The notes beneath the pieces are model-generated. The model saw only the letters and a program-made list of their open reading frames with translations, searched no databases and was not told where the DNA came from. Below are positions 46,585-57,551 of a stretch of DNA of 64,000 bases, piece by piece. The stretch is from Cylindrodendrum hubeiense (Eukaryota; Ascomycota; Sordariomycetes; Hypocreales; Nectriaceae), in contig JAANBB010000034.1 in the NCBI GenBank assembly GCA_014621425.1, positions 62,001-126,000 on the forward strand, in the 5' to 3' direction. The position numbers were made by a program, and so were the translations under genes. How positions within the stretch are numbered: position 1 is the first letter of the stretch; each line of letters opens with the position of its first letter.

Positions 46585-46810
46585 CCAGAATTCCCTTTAG
46601 CCTGAGGCAAGAATGCATAATCAGGCTGGCAAGATCCAGTGATGATGCAAACACGACGCCTCAGATTCGGACGAAACCCAGATTTCATTGGGTCGTACCA
46701 AAATTCCCTTTGGCCTGAGGCAAGCATACGCAATGATGCTGGCGAGATCCAATGGTGATTCAAACATGACGCCTCTGATTTGAATACAAGTCAGGTTTCA
46801 TTGGGCCACG
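46585..46810. repeat. Two diverged 113-bp tandem units
   Basis: Units 46585-46697 and 46698-46810 align without gaps at about 75-80 percent identity by eye, with many transition differences. A third unit starts at 46811 but matches only over its first 15 or so bases. Since 113 is not a multiple of three, the array is not coding. Confidence 0.75.
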
Positions 46811-47117
46811 CCAAAATTCCCCTTCGCTCTGCCACCGCTACACGTCAGCCATGCAGCTTATTGTTTCCCCTCATTCAAGCCCGACCGTCTCAGAATCCCC
46901 AGCCACTCGAGAGCCAATAGAATTGAGAGAGTTGATGGTCCACCCAAAATTCCCTTTCATCATACGCTTTTGAGGCTCAGCAATCTTTGATGCCACTGGA
47001 CGCCCAACAACCACCATGGCATGTGCACCACAGCACTTCAAAATTCCCTTTTTCTCGGCGATAATCCCATTGGCTAGAAATAGGAAAACACACCAGGTCT
47101 ACCAAAATTCCCTTTCC
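46585..47117 (+). repeat. Six copies of a CCAAAATTCCCTTT motif
   Basis: Copies start at 46585, 46698, 46811, 46944, 47038 and 47102; all face the same way. The core is YCARAATTCCCYTT, and several copies are preceded by GGTC followed by a C-rich pair. Spacing is 113, 113, 133, 94 and 64 bases. The last three copies lie outside the clear tandem units, so the motif is conserved beyond simple duplication. Confidence 0.75.
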
Positions 47118-47302
47118 ATTCCATCAATGCGCATAAGGCCACCCCTAGTGAATGATCCATATCCGAACAGCCACGCTCGGCAGAAGGAGGCTTCGCCCAA
47201 AGCACAGGATGGCCACGGCCAGAGTTCCAAATCATGCTGTGCTTATAAGAATGGGCCGCGCCCATCTGTTTGTCAGATTCAAAGAGGACAAGCACTTACA
47301 AA

Positions 47303-47645
47303 ATGAACATCTCAACTGAGGCACTGATCTCCATTTTCGGTGTTTTGGTTGCTGTCCCCTCAACAATTGTCATCATCATCCATCTCCTCAGGCAATTTCA
47401 CAGACGCTCACACACACTCCACGGTGCGTCAGCTTGAATTTATGCATTTGAGAGTGATATCTGTTTTAACTCGCCTAGATCACCTCGATCTTGAAGGTCT
47501 TCTTCGTGAGCCGCCACCCATTCACCTCCGAACCGATTCATTACACATAGCACGGAGCAATTCATGGCCACATTTGTCGGGGCGCAATCTACAACCGGGC
47601 GGGCGGTACGGGCACCAGTCATGGCCAATAGCAACACATTCATAG
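47303..47645 (+). CDS. Small single-pass membrane protein
   Basis: Exons 47303-47423 and 47479-47645 join through a 55-nt GT-AG intron into 95 residues. The first 30 residues hold one strong hydrophobic segment (about 7-29: ALISIFGVLVAVPSTIVIII), followed by a basic stretch RQFHRRSH, so the C terminus should be cytosolic. The rest is Pro/His/Arg-rich with no domain. It is too short for a confident family call. It is divergent from the Clr5-ankyrin gene and 1.3 kb upstream of a NACHT gene; in this setting a membrane partner of an NLR-type protein is possible but unproven. The splice and the start after AAA support it as a real gene. Confidence 0.55.
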
Positions 47646-48925
47646 AATGCTAGGCTCTAATAATGAAAATATAATAACGATAGGATCACTAGGGAATTGA
47701 GCATATAACCTTGAGATACGAAAAATATTGTGCATATCTAACTCAAGGGACAATAAATTACTTAAGGCTGCTCCTATAACCTCTACTGGCAACGATCGAT
47801 GCGTACAAGAAGTCAAATCATTACCCAGGATGAGGAGAGTGGGGTAGCGCTGGGAAATGGCGTGCAGAAGAAATGCCTTGGACATCCAATGCAAAAAAAG
47901 AAGTCATTTTCTCGTGACTCTACAGTAGGGGCGTGAAGTTGGGCACAATGAAGACAAGTTGAAAATACGAACACAGCACCAAAACTTACAAGAGTACCAG
48001 GAAGATTATTTATGGTAAAGCAACGAAAGAATAGTTCAAAGGCTTTGACAGAAGAGGACAAGTCGGGACTGAGCGATACACCAAGGGTAACGATCAATTC
48101 CTCATATAGCGGTAATCCGGTTACCTTCTATGTATCACCAAACTCCCAGCATACTAGACGTGCTTAAGTTATATTATCTCTAGATGGAGAATGAGGTATC
48201 TTGTGAGGCGATAAAGGACCTGGAATCAGAAGAAAAGTAGAGCTTTAGGCTCATTATTGATCTATCAGAGGTTTTATGGCAATGAAATGTGTAACAATAT
48301 GTGAGCGACAAGCAAAAAACAAATGTGGGAAATGTGAAGAACAGAAAGTGAAAATCCACGTCTTTATTATTGATCCAGAAATGATGCATTCCAACTACGT
48401 TTCCGACAAGCTGTTTTTGCCTGTATCCCCTCGCCTTACTCCAGAATTATCATGCTATGTGCTCACAGATTGGAACAAAGAATTGCCGTCGTTTTCCGTG
48501 CAGACAGCTCAGAGCTGAGTGGAGCTAGATCAGGCTGAGCATGACCATTTGGGACAAGTGTCTCTACAACAATATTTGGGGCGGAACCAGTGAAAGTGGC
48601 TGAGGGATGGCGGAGCCTGCATACTCAGTAATGCACGGTACCAATCCAAGGTCGCATATAGGCGGCAGAGGCGAATGACTGGTCGTCTTGTGAGGAGAAG
48701 CTCGCCTCACTATTTGCTACCCAACAGCGTCATTCTTTCTCTTTTTTGCAGACATGGCAGGCCTTGCTTCGAGTTCTACTTGTTACCTATGAGTAGAATA
48801 GGACATTAGATGTCTGTGAACAGATCTGATACCTTGCGACACTAGTCCTTTCATGACTCTAAACTCGACCTGATCAACCAATCCCCAGACTGTTTCACAT
48901 CGATCCTATATAGGACGTGCACACT
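47646..48925. other. AT-rich intergenic region
   Basis: Open frames at 47813-48097 (minus) and 48276-48518 (plus) have no domain. A TATATAGG sequence lies 20 bases before the NACHT gene start, which is close for a TATA box. No gene is supported. Confidence 0.45.
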
Positions 48926-51900
48926 ATGGCCACCGGGTTTGAAGCTCTCGGTGCAGCCAGCGCCGTTCTGCAAGTCATATCGTTCTCCTGCAGCGTCGCC
49001 TCTCTGTGTTACGACATTTATGACGGCAAACCTACCATTGAACATGGTCTCGAAGACTACGCATCCCGGATGATCGAGGCGGCCGGCCATGTTCAGACTC
49101 GTTGCCAGATGATTTCACACGCAACGGACGCGGAGAAAAGGCTGGCAGAGATAGGTCTCAAGTGTCAGAGTGCTGCACAAGCCCTGGAAAAAGAAGTCCA
49201 GTATGTGACTCAGCAATGCCAAAAGGGTAGATTTCGCCAAGCAGTTTGGGCAACCTTCCGGTCGAAAACGCATAGGAAGGATGTAGAGAGACTGCGAACG
49301 TCCCTCGATGGGTATAGGCATGTGATGGAGAGTCAACTGATGTTGAAGCTTTGGTCAGTTCATATCCTGGACACTGTTCAATCTCATCAGTCTTAGCATC
49401 GCAGATAACCTGTTTTTGCCGATGAGTTTGGGTAACTCTTCATTACTAACTTGCAGACCACAGCACCACTACTGATGCGATAGAACTAAAACAGCGCCGG
49501 GGCTTCCAAAATCTTGGGGACGATGTACGAGCACTCGTTTCGCAAATAGCAGACGGCCACACAAAGACCGAGGAACTCATCAAGACCGAACAAAATACGA
49601 CCCGCGATCTTCTCATCAGAGAAGCAGTGAGAACGCGAGAAGACAACGCACAAGTGGTTTCCGAGGTGCAAGCCATGGGTGTGAGAGCAGCTACAGATGC
49701 CCAACGCGAACGTCTCCTGAAAAGCCTCAAGGCAGACATAATGAACCAACGATATCACGATGTCATGTGCTCAAGCGCTGCCACCTTTGAGCGAGTGTTC
49801 CTTTCGTACAACCACACGGTTCTCCAAGATTACGATAACTGGCAACCTACACACCGCGAAGTCTTGGATGTGAGCGATGGTGAACTTGTCATCGACGACT
49901 ATGGGTTGGATATGACGACAGTAATGGTCCAGGAGATTGACCAGAGATGGTGTGATTTCATTTCATGGCTTCAATCAGACAACAACAATATGTTTTGGAT
50001 TCGAGGAAAGCCAGGATCTGGAAAAAGCACGTTGATGAAGTTCGTCATAGATAACGACAACACAGTGCGGCTCCTTGATAGTTGGAGGCTAGGTACTAAA
50101 ATCCTGTCACACTTCTTTTGGAAGATTGGATCTCCGCCTCAAAATAGCATCAAGGGTCTGCTGTGCTCCTTAATTCACCGCATCCTGCGCGAGAGTAGCC
50201 GAGCAATCGATCAAGTCTTGCATCGCTTCAAGAATTCGTCATCGATGGACTCATACCACGACTGGTCGAATAAAAAGCTAGAGAAGGTTCTCTTCGTTTT
50301 GTTGGACGATAATGACCACCCAGTCTGCATCTTCATCGATGGTCTCGATGAGATATCAGATCAAGATGGATACTTCAAGCTCCTGGCTCTCGTCGAAAGG
50401 TTGAACACGAGGGACCACGTCAAGGTCTGCGTTTCTAGTCGACCCGAAACACAACTCCGACAAAGATTTCAGGCGATAGGTGCGACGAGCATTCGACTGG
50501 AAGATCTTACCAGACCTGAGATGAAAGCCTATGTGCACAAGGAGATCCAACCCTTCCGCAAAGGGGGCAAAATGTCGTCTTCCCTCCTAAACAAGCTCAC
50601 ATCTGGTCTTCTCTGTAAGGCTGAAGGGGTCTTTCTATGGCTTTTTCTTGCAACGAGGAGTCTCATCAACGGAATCCAGAACTGTGATGACGAGGAAACT
50701 CTGCTCCGAAGGCTGGCAGAGCTTCCCGGAGAATTAGAGGAACTTTATGAGAATATGTGGAAGAGATTAAATGGCAATGACTCGGTCTATCGCAAGACCG
50801 CAGCGAGGTACTTGCGCTGTGCGGTGGCATATAGGCGGCCTTTGTCTTACATATGGGAAGGTGAAGGGTTTTATCACATAAAAACGCCTAGTCTTTTACA
50901 GATGACGCTTACAGAGCGAGTCTATGACGGAGAGCGTCTAACCCTCAAAGCCAACGACAGAAGTCTCGCTGATCTGAAGATGCTCTGCGAGACGACGGCG
51001 AACAATATTTCGACTCGATGTGCTGGACTTCTTCAACTTCGGAATGGCATCATTCAGTTAAGTGGCAATATAGCATCACCCCCAGAGTTCAATTTCCTTG
51101 TACAGCATGTGGAATTTATTCACCGCACGGCTCATGACTTCTTTGTGGAGACGCAAGCTGGTCAGGATATTTTGAACTACAAGCACGCTCCATCACTGTC
51201 GGTCAATACGGATGTCGCACTAGTGAATTCCATACTGTACATGGCAAGAGTATTTCACATGGAGTTCAACGGGGTAAGTAGTGTAAACGATGTCACTTCG
51301 GTGTTTTCATGGTTAGCGCGCAAGGGTGAAGTCAATGAATCGGAGACCACGGCCATGCTCTCAACCGCACATGACCTTTATCGGGACGGCATCATCTCAA
51401 ACCCATTTAATTGGCCTTCGAATCTACCATTCGTCTCGTTATTATCAGCAGAATCCCCACTCTTCGATAACTTTATCATCTCCTTCCTCATGCAGCCGGA
51501 CTCCTCTACTGCCATCACCGATACCCTGCGTGGCATTTGTGCCTTAGCATTGGCGATGGGTAATCCGCTCGAACGGTCAACAGGATTAATCCATAAACTG
51601 ATGTGGATGGGCGCTGACCCCCATGCAATCGGCTTCTGGCAAACTCCGGGTAGTGTTGCATCGCGACACGCCAATCGAATGACTGCCTACGGACTATATC
51701 TGGTGTCTGCTTTAAATCGCCTCCAACATGAATTACCCGACGTGTCAGGTGTTCTAGATGTCATAGCCACCATGGCACAAACATGCCCGCACTGGCAAAC
51801 TAGAATTCCTCTCGTGAGGCACTCATCGTCTTATCGAAACCACTTCCGACTAGAGTTTTGGGAACCCAATTACTCTCGGAGAGATGTTGGTTGGTTTTGC

Positions 51901-52257
51901 GAGGTTGATTTAAAATATCTACTGGTGCGCGTTTTGGCTATAGTAGATTCAATCAGTCCGGCAACCCGGAACTCCAGCCTGCACAAATTCGCCAAAGATC
52001 TCATAGAACCCCTAGCCATAATTCGATTCATCCGAAGCCAAGATGATAAGGGCAACAGATCCTGCTATCGAATCCTAAATCAGCAACCATTTCAGGATCT
52101 CATCGTCTCCTCATTCGATCCTACATTACCCAACCGCGTTGATCTACACAGCCTCATCAACGATCCAGCCTTTGCAAAACAATTTGACTACAAGACCGAG
52201 TTCGATGTGCTGGATAAAGAAGGGCAGTGGCTAATCGAGCCTATGCCTGAAACATGA
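48926..52257 (+). CDS. NLR-like protein: HeLo-like N terminus, NACHT ATPase, winged-helix region
   Basis: The N terminus FEALGAASAVLQVISFSC starts a helical domain like the HeLo-like (PF17111-type) effectors of fungal STAND proteins. The second exon (49457-52257) carries TDAIELKQRRGFQNL and GHTKTEEL, a linker typical of this class, then NACHT with Walker A GKPGSGKST (50005-50031) and Walker B CIFIDGLDEIS. VEFIHRTAHDFF further on matches the winged-helix-like region of the family. There are no C-terminal repeats. The first junction is not settled: the expected donor after KL (49354) gives a stop with the only usable acceptor (49456). A weaker donor at 49332 keeps phase and gives 1068 residues. 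A frameshift is the other reading. HeLo-like domains in relatives act at membranes in cell-death signalling; that is inference here. Confidence 0.8.
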
Positions 52258-53948
52258 ACCCCTGCAGATTCGAAGGACATAGAGTGACTTGCATAGCGTG
52301 GCTGTTGGACGTGGATGTTACTCTCCAGGATCACAAATAGCAAATATAGTATACATCCGAGACACTGATTACGGTTTCTCCTCTGTTTAATTGTTTCTTG
52401 ATGTCAAGAGCCGAAAGATTATTGATCTTCAAACCGAACATCAAGCGCACGGTACCCATCGCAACCTCAGGCCGACTGCAGGATCGCACTCGTAGACATT
52501 CCCTTAACTCCAATCGACCAGAACTTTACCTCAGCTAATTCCTTATGGTCTAATTCTCAACATATTGTCCCCTCGTCACTATAGTCTCACCTGCAAAGGT
52601 CGAACCCTTTCTTCAGACGCAAGAGCTAAACCATATGTCTAGGGTGTGCGACTCAATTGAATGCTTCGTATGAGTTATGAGTTTACACGGTAAATGTGCA
52701 TCCAAGTTGTATATTTTGAGTATATATGTACTTCCTCTTCATGAAAAAATAGTGTCAGGATCGATCAGACGGGATTCAACTGTTCCGAAGGATCACACTC
52801 TCAGACTAAATTAGGACGATAACCTAAAAACATGACCACATTGATGGTTTATTATGACAGAGATTCTTTTTCTTAGGCTAACGTTTACTAGTAACTTCGC
52901 GTTCAGCTCTGGTAGAATTTACCAACATCAGATACCAATATTAGTAACGGGATCTCTGCGTTGACTGCAGCAGGTAATAACGTGAAAAGGAACGCTCCAG
53001 AACATGAAACTGTTAAATATTTAGGGGACTTCGCTCTGCGAAGGGCAAGGCCCATCATGCTCAAAAGCTTATCCAGGCCACTCTCATATCGCCTCTCTAA
53101 TTACCACACAGAAATATCTACTTCGCTCATCGTTAGGCTTGTTTAGAATGCGACGCCAACCCTAAGTGGTAGGGCCGTGGTGGAGGGCACCCTTTTCTGA
53201 AACCGGTCGCACAGATGCCACTGCTATTTAGAGATGATTATTCCATGATGATGAGATGTTTTCCGAGCATCATAGCCATTTATTGGATTAATCAACTAGT
53301 TAGGTGCAGAAGGGAAATAAGTGGGAACAATGCCAGTGGGACAAACTTGGCTGGGCTTACATTGTCATGAGCGGCAGTTACAGAATCGCTGAGTAGGAGC
53401 TGTTTGATCATGATATCGAGCGAAAGAAAATACAATACAATGCAATGTATAAGGGATATGGCCGTCCAATAGCGTACTTTGAAGCGGGGCAGACGGAAGT
53501 GGACGTAGGTTTAGGCAAGAAGAGGACTAAGTCAACAAGCCAACTAGGCGAGGGCGGTCGAATTGAAGCCAGCCCTGCTTGTGACTTCAAGAAGATATCA
53601 TAGGATGACGAGATGAGCTACCAGCCGAGTATGGGGCTTGCGTAAAGTCGAAGGACCATACCTTAATTTCGGGGGGGGTTTTTCAAAACCTCTGAAGAGA
53701 TGTGCCATTTCACCGAGTCCGCCCGCAGTGAGCACAGAATACCAATCCAATCTTACAACCTAACAATGCATTAGAAGGTAAAACGCATAGTTCATTGGCT
53801 GACAACTATATAAACCCAGTATCAGCTCTCAGCTTCAAAGTGATGGTGGAATCCGCTACAACGATAGTCGACTAGGTGGTAGGCTGTGAGAACCCCGCTT
53901 TCATCTCGAAAGACGAGCAATTCATGGTTTCTAGGGACCAAAGGTCAT
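52258..53948. other. Intergenic region of 1.7 kb
   Basis: Several short frames on both strands lack domains or splice partners. No repeat or RNA gene was recognised. Confidence 0.45.
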
Positions 53949-54973
53949 TCACTGTATCCTTCCTTTACGAAAGTCGGTATGCAAGAACTCGAGCTCCCAA
54001 TCCCCCCATTTCTTGCACTCCCAGACGCTAACAAGCTGGACTAGGAGTTTGACCCTTTCCTTGGTGAGAGCACGTACTGCCCGCGTGAGAGAATCGCGCC
54101 CATTGCATTTTGTGTCCCCATTTGGAAGCCGGAGTGTTTTCAACTTGGTGCCCCAATTTGGATGCTCCCGCAACTTATCGAGGGCCGATCCATCTAACTG
54201 ACTTTTTCCATTCCGGCTATGCGTGGTGATCTCTACGTACGAGATGTCGGGGCAATACTCAAACAAGGCTTCAAGCGTGATGTCCTTGAGGCCCGAGGTG
54301 CCTTGAAGCTGCACGTGGCGAAGATTGGGACATAATTTGGCGAGGCGAGTCACAGCCTCGTCCATGAGTTCTTCGGCCGAGTTGGTGGCACCGTAATTGA
54401 CATTATCAAAATTAAACACGAATTGCGTCAGACTTCAACATAGATGAGGTCCAATCGAGGTCAATTCATTGATATGTTGGCTATTTTGACAATCAGTACG
54501 AGTACGAGGTTGGCTGTGAACGGGATGTTAGGGAGGGGAACATACTCTTTTAGAACGAAGTCAGAGTCAAATGCCGCTCTCTTTGTCTTAGATCCAATCC
54601 AATTTAGATGATATGATTCCCATTCCTGATTGTCTCGAAAGTTGACTTCCGCCCGCCCCTTATTCACCGGTGTGAAAGTCTTGTTCGCTGCAGCGGCTCC
54701 TTTGACTGCAGGCCCTGCCGCGGTCGCTGACAATTCGCACGCCTCTTCTAGTTCTCCGATTGCGTGTTTTTTTGAAGCTTCAGCTTCTACACGTGCCTCC
54801 GCAGCCTCGCTGGTTGCTCGTGATAAAGGCTCTCCCGGCGATTTGGTGTTACATTGTTCAGCCACAGCCGTTGCGCGTTTGTGAGCTTTGAGTCCGCTGA
54901 CTGGGGAGAGCCCGAAACCTGGAACCGCCGATATTCCCCTTGGTTTTTTGCCCTTTGTCCGGATGGGCGGCAT
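53949..54973 (-). pseudogene. Leucine-rich-repeat (RNI-like) protein, reading frame disrupted
   Basis: The 5' part (54973 to about 54500) encodes an Ala/Lys-rich N terminus followed by a structured stretch (HLNWIGSKTKRAAFDSDFVL). The 3' part (about 54425-53949) encodes a leucine-rich-repeat segment of the F-box/AMN1 type: VTRLAKLCPNLRHVQLQGTS, then LEALFEYCPDISYVEITTHS. The only acceptor between them (AG at 54433-54434) needs a phase-2 donor, and all GT donors in the 5' part are phase 0. So either a small indel has broken the gene or an exon is missed. If intact, it would be a protein-interaction adaptor of about 315 residues. Confidence 0.5.
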
Positions 54974-56093
54974 TGCTGCTGAATTTGATGATAACGTGTA
55001 TGGATGAGTAGCGAGGTTGAGATCCTAGAGTTGACAAATTGATGATGCTAGAGGCCAAGCTCAAAGTGCACCGCGTCGTGCCAGACTGCCCGGCAGCCAA
55101 TGGACACGGGCACGGATTTTATGTTGCCCGGGCGAAAGCCCCCTTGACGCCGTCAGTCGACAAGGAAGTGTTCAATCACCTCCGCTAATTCGCTTTTTGC
55201 GTCTTCTATGATAAAACCCTTCGCGAGTCTCGCATTTGAACGACTCGACTCAACGCTCTCGCATGGAGACGTACTGATTGCTATCGCATCGAGTGTTTGC
55301 GGGATGATTGGCATGTTGATGGGACAAAGCGGATCACTGGTTTTATGTGACAAGCTGCCGCCTCTGCAGATTTCGCTGTAGCCCCAGCTAGTTAGCTATC
55401 GGGTGCTGACTTCCCGATGTATTATATATCAGCAATCCGGAATTCTCTTTAGAAGGCCAGAGATCAATCCAGCCATCATTATACCCCTACCCTAGAGCTC
55501 TCAGCGCTGCCCCATCGCTTCCAGTGCGTGACACAGTCGATATAGCAGCTTCCCTCGCTCCTTCCAGACGGGCTGGAAGTGTGATCCATGTACATTACTC
55601 ATACTGTGCATTGTGACGGCTGAAACTTTGTCCTAATTGAATCACCAACCTTCAGATCTACATTCAATCTCATTGATTAGACCCCACTGCTGCACCATGT
55701 AAAGTTGTGCTGTGATTGGAAGGGTGGGAAACCATGGATGGAATTAACATACGTGCGCCGCATCAATTAAACTCGGCTGTATTTCTTCATCTTTCGGCTA
55801 GTTACTGCAACTTTGACGGTTAACGTTTATTGAAGCGTCATTCAAGCTTATTTACCTCGGCTGGCCCGCGCTTCTAAACCGAGGTGCAAAGAAGTGAACC
55901 GGCAATCTACCCTATCCTCGGCCGAATAGTGCCCGCAACGGCTCAATAGTTCCGACTGGGAGGACTTTGAAAATACAGTTTATTTATATTAGTATTGGTG
56001 CTGTTAGCCGCATGTCACTTCTACCATTCATTGCTTACTACCAACTTTCGTCCCGCTCTTCGTTAGGTAACAATCGAGAACGTAAAGCCTAAC
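54974..56093. other. Intergenic region, nitronate monooxygenase promoter at its right end
   Basis: A minus-strand frame at 55153-55353 (66 codons) has no recognised domain. The last 240 bases before 56094 carry three CCTCGG boxes. No gene is supported. Confidence 0.45.
55855..55921. promoter_or_regulatory. Three CCTCGG boxes before the nitronate monooxygenase
   Basis: CCTCGG at 55855-55860, CCGAGG (its complement) at 55879-55884 and CCTCGG at 55916-55921 lie within 67 bases, 172-240 bases before the ATG. The first two form an inverted pair. This is the FarA/FarB fatty-acid response hexamer of Aspergillus. Density well above chance makes a real element likely. Confidence 0.55.
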
Positions 56094-57451
56094 ATGTCGA
56101 TTAAAACCGCATTAACGGAAGCCTTGGGAATTGAAGGTTTGTTGCAGCCAGTTGACAAATTAAATTCAATAGCATCTTTGCTAACGGTACCAAAAAGTCC
56201 CGGTTATCCAGGCTGGGATGCAATGGGTTGCTCGCGCAGAACTGTCCTCCGCCGTTTCAAATGCGGGCGGTTTGGGAATCGTAAGGGAGTTTCCAAAAAG
56301 GGTTTGACACACGCTAAGACATAATTTTGCGACAGCTTAGTGCATTGACACAGCCGACACCAGGTACGCCTCTCACTAACCTGACCGGATACTCAGGAAC
56401 CCTTCAATTACTAACGCTATCTTGCAAGAGGACCTCCGAAAAGAGATTCGAAAGTGCCGGGCCTTGACGGATAAGCCAGTATGAAAATCGACGGAAATAT
56501 TTCCATCTTGGCCAGCCTCTGATTCAATTCCATTTAGTTTGGTGTTAATATCACCCTCCTTCCCTCCATCAATCCCCCTGATTACGAAGCCTATGCGAGG
56601 GTCGTAATTGAAGAAGGTGTTAAGATAGGTGCGGATGATATTACTTTCTCACAAAAATGCTTCTCTGCTAATGTTTGGTTCATGGTTCATTAGTCGAGAC
56701 TGCCGGCGCCAACCCAAGCAAGGTCATCAACTTGTTGAAGTCGGCAAACACGAAAATTATTCACAAATGCACAACAATTCGGCACGCGCTCTCGGCTGAA
56801 AAGCTAGATGTTGACTTCATTTCCATTGACGGCTTTGAGGCGGCGGGTCACATCGGTGACGGCGATATTTCAAGCCAGATTCTTCTTCGGCGCGCTGCCC
56901 AGTCACTATCTGTCCCCTTCATAGCTGCGGGTGGATTTGCCGACGGTCAGGGCCTTGCTTCGGCCCTCGCATTGGGAGCGTGCGGCGTTAATATGGGCAC
57001 CCGGTTTATGTGCACGGTGGAAAGTCCCATCCATCCTAACGTCAAGAAAGCCATCACCGAAGCCAGCGAGGGAGATACAGAATTGCTTCTGAGAAAATGG
57101 AAGAACACCAATCGACTTTTTAAAAACGAAGTGGCAAAGGAGGTGAAGAGAATTGAGACTGAACAACCGGAATCTCAATTCACCGACGTGCAGCACCTCG
57201 TCTCTGGACAGCGTGGAAAACAAGTGTTTCTGACTGGTGATGTCAACGCAGGGGTCAGTTACATTTCAATCAAGGTCACGTCAAGCGCTAATTTCATTAT
57301 TTGAACATTCTAGGTGTGGACAGTTGGCCCTATTCTCGGAGTAATCCAGGACATTCCGACATGTGCGTCGCTGGTTTCCCAAATTGAACGCGACGCGATC
57401 GATACCATGGCTAGGATTAACGGGCTTGTTCACCCGAAAGGGAAACTATGA
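56094..57451 (+). CDS. Nitronate monooxygenase (2-nitropropane dioxygenase family)
   Basis: Seven exons (56094-56136, 56198-56280, 56336-56363, 56429-56478, 56538-56628, 56694-57253, 57314-57451) splice in phase into 330 residues. The FMN-barrel features are in order: VPVIQAGMQWVARAELSSAV, NAGGL, FGVNITLLPSINPPDYEAY, then DGFEAAGHIGDGD with the catalytic-region His, FIAAGGFADG, and MGTRFMCTVESPIHP. The enzyme oxidises alkyl nitronates, such as propionate-3-nitronate, to aldehydes or semialdehydes with oxygen, protecting the cell from nitro toxins. No targeting signal is seen at the C terminus (HPKGKL). CCTCGG boxes upstream suggest co-regulation with lipid or acid catabolism. Confidence 0.93.
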
Positions 57452-57551
57452 ATTCTTCCTCATTACTATACATATAGCTGCTTCTTGCCATTTCAAATAC
57501 AGCGCTACAGAGACCCTATCCTATGGGCGCTCTGTACACTCAGAATTCAAT

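Larger units (their letters stand above)
46402..47302. other. Divergent spacer with tandem and dispersed repeats
   Basis: This is the bidirectional promoter region between the Clr5-ankyrin gene and the small membrane-protein gene. It holds the 113-bp duplication and the six AAAATTCCCTTT-type motifs described separately. Open frames in it are short and cross the repeats. Confidence 0.6.

Noticed and set aside
47813..48518. Two open frames of 80-94 codons before the NACHT gene
   Set aside because: Cys-rich or hydrophobic pieces without homology, start context or splice signals, in AT-rich spacer.
49354..49456. Two-intron model for the HeLo-like NACHT gene with a 35-base exon
   Set aside because: Phases fit, but the second intron would be 25 nt, below the size the spliceosome is known to handle in these fungi and well below all others in the window (42 nt or more).
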